Source: Stentor roeselii (taxonomy: Eukaryota; Ciliophora; Heterotrichea; Heterotrichida; Stentoridae). Taken from it: DNA of 64,000 bases. The stretch's first letter is position 1, and each line of letters starts with the position of its first letter. The notes beneath the pieces were generated by a model. That model saw only the letters and a program-made list of their open reading frames with translations. It did not search any database and was not told the origin of the DNA. Of the stretch, positions 58,200 through 64,000 are shown one piece after another. A program made the position numbers and the translations under genes. The stretch lies in assembly GCA_006503475.1 (NCBI GenBank), contig RSEH01000034.1:144949-208948 (forward strand), in the 5' to 3' direction.

Positions 58200-58810
58200 C
58201 GACCATGGATTAATTATCTAAAATGTATTAAAACTAATCATCAACATATGCTTTCTTAATTGCATTTAAGAATGCTTGCCAAAGGTTTCCTTCATTTTGT
58301 CTAAACCACAATAAAATTGTCAAGTGTATGACGATAACGAATTAATTATTTAAAAGCGGACTAAACACCTTCATATAATTTGTGTGGGCTCCTGATTCTT
58401 CATCAACAAAGGATTTGGAATGACTTACATTCAAATGATATATTTTTAATCTTAAAGTTGTAATATCCTCGCCACCCATCAGTTATAATGGTTGAATCTG
58501 GATGGACATAATCATTAATAATCTGTTGTAGTTTATAAGCTTTATTATTTTCAACTATTTGCCTCCAAAGTTGCATAATGCATCAACTTTATGACCTTAG
58601 TGATACTTGAGTTTACCAAACTTAGATTTATCTAGTTGAATTTCAATTTCAGGTACACCAATATATTCAAATCTTCATCCATATCAGAAATTATTATTTC
58701 TTCAAATTTACTTATGCATTTAATTTATTCAGACCAGCTATTAAAATACTTGTGTATTAATTTTAAAGATTTCATGTAAGAGATAATAATTTTAATGAAA
58801 TTCAACTTAT
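58200..58810 (-). mobile_element. Broken Merlin/IS1595-type DDE transposase
   Basis: Minus-strand pieces match the Merlin/IS1595 (ISXO2-like) transposase order. Piece 1: EIEIQLDKSKFGKLKYH then GHKVDALCNFGG, first catalytic Asp at about 58630-58632. Piece 2: STIITDGWRGYYNFK, second Asp at 58478-58480. Piece 3: VSHSKSFVDEESGAHTN followed by Y-E-G-V, Glu at 58370-58372. Spacings of about 50 and 36 residues fit the family. The pieces lie in different frames with internal stops (TAA after KYH, TAG where Trp is expected after EGV), so the gene is dead. No terminal inverted repeats or target duplication were identified, so the element's ends are unknown. Confidence 0.75.
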
Positions 58811-59510
58811 TGAATGCTAAAGAAATTAATTATTCCACGTAAAAATGGAAAGTATTCATCTAATTATAATGGAGTGGATTTATCATTCTAATATAGTTGA
58901 AATTCAAATTCTCATTAAAAAAGGAAAAATAAAATATCTACTAATGAAATCAATCAACTAAAAATAACTATTTATTCATTTTCTATACTCAAACTGAAAC
59001 CGGTATATCTATATTTCTGTAAATCAGCCAACTGAAAACCTTTGTCCACCATTTTTCCATAATTCCAAACTTCTAATCTCATAAGATTTCCTCAAAAAAA
59101 GCATAAATTTTCTCAATTTACTTAAATAAGAAATAAAAAAATCGATGAAAAACTTACTCGGGTAAGAATATCTACTTTAAATAATCCAAGAAGCATCCAT
59201 CCTCAAATAATATTAAATTCAATCATATCCCTTCACAATTTCAAATATCTATGCAAACCATTATATCCTCCTCGAAAATCCTAAACTTTTTCACAGAATA
59301 AATGAAAAACTATTTCATACACTCAGCCAAATTCATGAAAATATTCGAAAAGCCAAGCCTTAGTCCTTTTCATGTTAAAATCGCTATACTCCCGTGAATA
59401 CTACCCATCCACTTCAGCCAAATCTGGTATCTGGGAGCAAATCGTCCATCAGATGTAAACTAAAACTTACCTTATTCTTCTACTCTGAAATTTTCAATTA
59501 CTTTTACAAT
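58811..59510. other. AT-rich non-coding stretch
   Basis: No gene seen. The left part may be the 5' side of the transposase element. Confidence 0.5.
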
Positions 59511-60125
59511 ATGAGCAATGACTACTGCGACTACGAAAACCTCGAAAGTCTGCTGACTTCAAGTCCAGAAAGTCTTTCAAAAGTGATTCAGCTTTACATA
59601 AACTTGCATCAAGTCTTTTTAACCTAAGTGCCTTGAAAATCTCTCATTTTAAACTAATACTTTCAAATATTCTCTTCTTCCGAACTGGCAGCGCTGTAAG
59701 ATCATCGGCTTGACCTATTCTTGCAAGAGGAAAATCTACCAGATGACTTCGTCATCGGTGAGTCCCTATCAAAAAGACGTTAAAGACATGGAAAGGATTT
59801 CCTTGAAATCTCCTTATCAAGGCTGTGCCTAGAAGTGAGATGAATGAACTTGAACAGTATTTTTTATCATTGATGATCAGTTCATCAGACTTTACCACGT
59901 GAGGACTTTGCAGAGCTGATCAAGAAGATGATTGCTTCGATTGATATTGATCTTTCAATCGAAGAAATTAAGAGTAACTTACAGGTTATCTTTAAGCATT
60001 TCACCCTGATGGTCTTATGCAAATCCAGCGTATTTCACTTAGAACTTCATATCAGAAGAGAATTAAATAAAATCACAGCTCCTTGGGCTTCTGCACGCGA
60101 GAAATAGTCAGAGGAAGACATGCCT
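59511..60125 (+). pseudogene. Decayed gene remnant
   Basis: A start-like ORF (MSNDYCDYENLESLLTSSPE) ends at a stop. Further protein-like pieces follow in other frames: DHRLDLFLQEENLPDDFVIG, HGKDFLEISLSRLCLEVR, EDFAELIKKMIASIDIDLSI and EEIKSNLQVIFKHFTLM. Internal stops are often TAA/TAG in place of expected Gln codons. Family not recognised. Confidence 0.5.
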
Positions 60126-61600
60126 TAGACCCTGTTGAGTAAATTGCGGTTTCGCGCATTTACCTTCAAAAGCATTCCTCTGTGAACCCTGGAGACTCTC
60201 CTCTTATGTCAGCTTCCAAAAAAACCCACTGGAAACTACTGGGAATGTTGGAAGCCACTTTTAAAACTACAAACAATTCTCTTTTGAGTCTTCCATGAAT
60301 GTCACATGCATTAAGAAGAACTATGAGAATAGAGAACTGCAAAAAGTTATTAATTTTATTTTTTCGCAGAAATGATGGAATTTTCTAATAGAACGACGGA
60401 AAAGTGAGGATTTCAGGATGCGCGTTCGAAAATTCGCTTCTTCTAGGATACAGACGAAGATGAAAGCTTTAAATTGGATGAAAAGATGAAAGCTCGGAAT
60501 ATCAATTATTCAGTTTTGTGCAAGTAGATTCTAGTCTTATTGTCTTCATATCGGCGGGCATCTTTCTTTCTCCAAAATAGAGGATATGAAGAAGGAACTC
60601 AAAATAGGTAGATAAGAGGATGAGCTGTAGATTAATAAATAATTTAATTCAAGTTAAATCAACAGATTCAACTGTCTTCAACTCAGTGTTGATGCTAAAG
60701 AGTTTCGCTGAACCAATCAATAAAAAAAAATCTTCCCCTTTTGAAGCAAGTCGAAGAGTTCAGAGGCCCTCATCCAGAGCAAATAAAAGTCAGTCGATCA
60801 CAAAGTAATCATTTTCATCAATTTCATATTAAAACTTCCAAAACAAACCACCTACTATTCACAAATAAACTTCCAGATGTTTGCTATCAGATTCATATTG
60901 ATGGCGTTGAAAGCGTTTTGATGGGGTAAAACCCAAAAACTCTGCTGATTTAAAACCCGACCAAAAGAATTCGATTGTTTAAAAAACTTGTAGTTGTTGC
61001 GAAATTCGCCTCTGGGAGAGATTGGATTGAATCGCAGGTCTCTGTCTGAAAAATGAATCTTTTACATGTGATATGAGCTAGTTTTCTGCAGACCCTTCAA
61101 AGACAAGAACTTGACTCTTGAATAAGCAGGCCCATGTATTAAGGTTTCTAATTGGAGGCAACGTTTCTGAGGTTCAGTTTTCAGGTCGATTATTCTGCAT
61201 GAGTTCAAAGATGGCAAATATCCTCCGTATAAAAGTACCTTTAATTCTCTAACTTTGCAGCAGATGAAGTTTGAGAAAGTCATTCATTTGAAGTTTAATT
61301 ATCTGCTTTTAAGGATTTTAAGTCGATCAGATCGATGTTTCGCCCAAGGTTGAAAGAAAAATTAGTGCAAAGTTGTTGTTTCTTAAGAGAGAGGACAAGG
61401 AGTTATATCGAAGAAGGATTTTAGAGTTTTTTCAACTTTCAATAGTTCTAGGTTGTAAAGGAATTCATTTTTCTTATTTAAAGACATTCACGAGGTCTGT
61501 CTGTATAATAGAGTCGTTTAGTAAGAATTTAGCTGTTTTTCAACTTTTCTTGAGCTTTCATCAACTTTTTCAAGACTTTTTAGGACTCTGAGTTGATTAG
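60126..61600 (+). pseudogene. Further decayed coding remnants
   Basis: Isolated protein-like stretches in changing frames: QVEEFRGPHPEQIKVSRSQS and LLFTNKLPDVCYQIHIDGVE (about 60740-60930), FKDGKYPPYKSTFNSLTLQQ (about 61205) and KISAKLLFLKREDKELYRRR (about 61350). No continuous frame and no recognised domain. May belong to the remnant at 59511 or to other genes. Confidence 0.4.
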
Positions 61601-62124
61601 CCTTATTAAATAGCTTGTGAAGATTTTTAGATTTCTATTCTTTGGAGCATGTGGTTTTGGCAGGATAATAGGTAGTTGATTATTTAGTATTTTTGATGGT
61701 TGTGTAGCTTTCTGGGAATGTGCTATCCGACTGATAGCATGTGAGATCTTATGTCCGATTGACAGACGTATTTTGAATTTGAACAGGAACAGATAAAGAA
61801 TGGTTTTTCTTTGTAGCCGAATATGCAACATGAGCGAGACATTTTTATCAATGGGTTTAAATTTTAAATCAATAGAAAATTAGGGATATTTAAAAGGAGT
61901 TTAATGAGTAGGTTTTTTCGAGAGGAATTATTTCAATTAATATATTAAAGTAGTAATGCAATAATAATTATAAAACAAAATTTTTTACTGTTAGTATGGC
62001 TTTTCAATCATAAGTTGTTAACCTTTAGAATCATAATTTATATCTGGAATAGGTATTAGTAATTATATAAAAATATAAAGCAAAGCAGAGTCTTTAAGTA
62101 ACTAATCTAATTAACTAGTAATCT
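61601..62124. other. Mostly non-coding
   Basis: A short hydrophobic reading (IFRFLFFGACGFGRIIGS) occurs near 61625 but is not supported as a gene. The rest is AT-rich and precedes the stop of the minus-strand gene. Confidence 0.45.
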
Positions 62125-64000
62125 TTAGTAGCCCCATTCTTGGTACACGCAATCAGGATAGCGATCTTTCCATTGTCTTGATTTTATACTTGTATTTAAG
62201 GCACCATTTAACTCGTTTTTCTTATCCGTCAAGTTGTAAACGAACACTAAATATCTTTTACCTTCTAATCGAATCTACGCCCTTTGTTACCCGTACCATC
62301 TGTTAACCTCTACAATCTTGATTACTGTTACCTTCGTAGATATCACAAGCTGCTGATTAAATCTACGATCTTCATTACTTGTACCTACATATATCGTACC
62401 TTCTGTTTAGAGCTACAGTCTTTTTTACTCATACCTTGCTAGTTAGTACTGCCTAGGTTTTAAACGTACTCCCTACTGCTTATTTCTACAATCTTGGTTA
62501 CTCATACCTTCGGTAGTTAGTACCACCTGCTTCTTAAATTTACCATCTGCTTTAGTTCTACAGCCTTATAGTTTAATACCTGCACACATATCACCTGCTA
62601 TTTTGTTCTACGGTCTTTTTTACCCATACCTTTCGTAGTCAGTACTGCCTGCTTTTTAACCCTACCAACTGATTAATTCTACTGTCTTTGTTACCAATAC
62701 CTTCCATAGTTAGTACTCCCTTCTGTTAAGGTCTACAATCTTCGTTACTTTTACCTCAGTAGGTATTACCTGAATCAGAAATACAATCTTTTCTCTAGAA
62801 TACCTTTGTAATCAATACAAACAAATAAATATAGTCCATCATTTGTCATTTTTATCTCTTTAATACTTCCTTGAAAATTATGTGGGCTATCTTTTCCTGT
62901 GGTCATATTTATTGATAAAAAGTATTGTTTTCTTTCATCTAAACTCTTTGAGTTGAATGCTTTTTAATAATACCTCTCGGGTCTTGTCCAGCATTAGCAT
63001 TTTTTTCTTTTTCAGCTTTTTCTTTTTCTTCTTGTTCTTTTCTTAGCCTTTCCTCTTCTAACTTCCTGAGTCTTTCTTGTTCTTCTCGTTCTTTTCTTTG
63101 CCTTTCTTCTTCTTCTTTCCTTAACCTTTCCTGCTCTATCCTCTGTCTTTCTTGCTCTTCTCTGATTAATCTTTCCTGTTCAATTCTCTGTCTTTCTTCT
63201 TCTTCCTTTCTTAATCTTTCCTGCTCAATTCTGATCCTTTCATTCTCAACTCTGATTCTTTCCTGCTCAATCTTGAACACTTTATAGCCATCAATTTCAT
63301 TTCTGACCTTCTGAGTGAAGTCAATCGCAAACTGGTCAATCATTCCAACATATTGATTTTCGAGTCCAGTGACCTGAGCAGTGATCCTGTCACAGAATTC
63401 AGTGAAACTCACCGTAATTTCATCTGAGCGTTTGGTATACCTTTGCTCAATTTCTTCATTTCTTTTTTCTGTCTGTTCAGACATCGTTTTTCTAAAAGCT
63501 TCCATGACAGTATTCATTTCATTCACCTGCCTGTCAACAGCCTGATTAAGTTGAACAAACCTCAAATTGAGCTGATGTTCCGCATTCCTCTGGAACTCTC
63601 TCACGTTCTGATTGTTCTGCTCGATTCCATAAGCGATGTTAACGAACTTCTGATTGACTTCTTCCAGCACTTGTCCCTGATTTTCAAGTTTATATTCAAG
63701 ATCTCTGACACGAGTCCTGACCTTTTTCGTCTTAGTCCTACTCGTGAGAAGTTCTTCTCTTCTCCTAAAATTATCCTCAATCGCTTTGACTCGACTATCA
63801 AATTCAGCCGAAGTCTGTTGCGCAGAGTCTTCAATCCTCTGAATCCTATTCAAGACCTCTTCTCTATTCGCCTTGTCCATATCAGTTTGACTTCTGACAT
63901 TATTCAAAACTTCATTGCTCTGCTGAAGATGACTCATGATATTCTGAAACTCTGCATTGAAAAGTGCGAAGTCAACAGTGGCGTCTTCCTGGGAGAAGTG
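62125..64000 (-). CDS. Coiled-coil protein with a tiny-intron array, 5' partial
   Basis: The frame is open to the right window edge, so the start lies outside. The first visible about 350 residues are coiled coil, with a Glu/Arg/Gln-rich repeat (RIEQERLRKEEEERQR). The plain ORF stops at 62939, but a 14-nt GT...AG removal (62960-62973) leads into SKSLDERKQYFLSINMTTGK and IKMTNDGLYLFVCIDYK, which parallels SNDGKYTFYCKEYS in the gene at 16981-18183. Then comes an array of about 32 GT...AG units (62247-62803). A long last exon follows (VFVYNLTDKKNELNGALN) and ends SRQWKDRYPDCVYQEWGY, TAA at 62125-62127, matching the other gene's C-terminus. Function unknown; probably a scaffold with a small C-terminal domain. 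Confidence 0.65.
62247..62803 (-). other. Array of about 32 consecutive 14-17 nt GT...AG units
   Basis: The 557 bp can be tiled completely, on the minus strand, into 32 GT...AG units (lengths 14-17, mostly 14 or 15; 30 begin GTA) separated by 22 spacers of 3 or 6 nt and 9 junctions of 0 nt. Every spacer is a multiple of three. Units fall into three classes that recur in order, e.g. GTATGAGTAACCAAG, GTAGAGGTTAACAG and GTACTAACTACCGAAG, most with a TAA(C) like a branch point. Joined, the spacers keep phase with both flanking exons. Taking a second AG 3 nt downstream in some 14-nt units removes the last two stops and gives D-Y-W-N-I-G-N and G-D-W-S-N-Y-P-Y-Y-G. Exact splice sites cannot be fixed from DNA. 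Confidence 0.6.
62960..62973 (-). other. Probable 14-nt intron
   Basis: GTATTATTAAAAAG on the minus strand. Its removal shifts the frame from the terminating ORF into the segment homologous to the sister gene. One nt shorter than the 15-16 nt norm; an assembly deletion in the A run is the alternative. Confidence 0.5.
63005..63275 (-). repeat. Glu/Arg/Gln-rich coding repeat
   Basis: Imperfect repeats of about 42 bp (14 codons) encoding E-E-R-Q-R-I-E-Q-E-R-L-R/I-K/R-E variants, a long single alpha-helix or coiled coil. Confidence 0.85.

Noticed and set aside
60620-60808. 62-codon ORF as an independent gene
   Set aside because: The protein-like reading of this stretch is in another frame and neither frame is continuous; treated as decayed sequence.
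61580-61831. 83-codon minus-strand ORF
   Set aside because: Composition is typical of AT-rich antisense sequence and no start context or domain supports it.
62247-62803. CRISPR-like or ordinary minisatellite array
   Set aside because: Units are not identical, there are no spacer/repeat classes of CRISPR type, and the organism is a eukaryote. The multiple-of-three spacers and GT...AG tiling fit introns better.

Overview
The window looks like macronuclear DNA of a heterotrich ciliate, most likely Stentor or a close relative. Three observations support this. (1) Long ORFs, including a 4100-codon dynein heavy chain, stay open under the standard code with TAA, TAG and TGA all acting as stops. (2) Several ORFs that look broken become one coherent protein once a 15-nt GT...AG segment is removed, and 15-16 nt introns are a known hallmark of Stentor-type heterotrichs. 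(3) The content is eukaryotic and ciliary: axonemal dynein, CFAP69, TRP/mucolipin channels, RPA1, a DHHC enzyme, RCC1 repeats and a tRNA-Ser. The species is inferred, not proven.

Layout. 1-15.9 kb: 3' part of a WD40/TRP-like channel fusion, an inner-arm dynein heavy chain, and a coiled-coil gene 12 bp behind it. 16-18.2 kb: a B-box/coiled-coil gene whose 3' end is cut by an array of tiny introns. 18.9-28.3 kb: arrestin-like protein, WD40 protein, a head-to-head pair of unknown paralogues, and a mucolipin channel with two 15-nt introns. 28.6-51.8 kb: very compact gene block (Ras-like GTPase, kinase, BRAP-like protein, RING-CH protein, NPF-repeat nucleoporin candidate, Yellow/MRJP-like protein, CS-domain protein, tRNA-Ser, tandem WWE protein, RCC1 protein, DHHC enzyme, a three-gene same-strand cluster, RPA1, CFAP69, mitochondrial carrier). 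51.8-62.1 kb: gene-poor tract of diverged repeats, decayed genes, a DEAH-helicase fragment, a repetitive coiled-coil gene with a frameshift, and a broken Merlin/IS1595-type transposase. 62.1-64 kb: a coiled-coil gene, partial at its 5' end, related to the gene at 17-18 kb.

The most unusual feature is shared by the genes at 16981-18183 and 62125-64000. Near their 3' ends both contain back-to-back GT...AG units of about 14-17 nt (9 units in the first, about 32 in the second), separated by only 0, 3 or 6 nt. Every spacer is a multiple of three. Splicing the units out opens the frame into a shared C-terminus (...EWKDKYPECIYLEWGY and ...QWKDRYPDCVYQEWGY). If real, these are arrays of tiny introns with single-codon exons. 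Other themes are stop-to-start distances of 9-16 bp between same-strand genes, a 21-bp divergent promoter, and abrupt synonymous-composition switches inside long ORFs.
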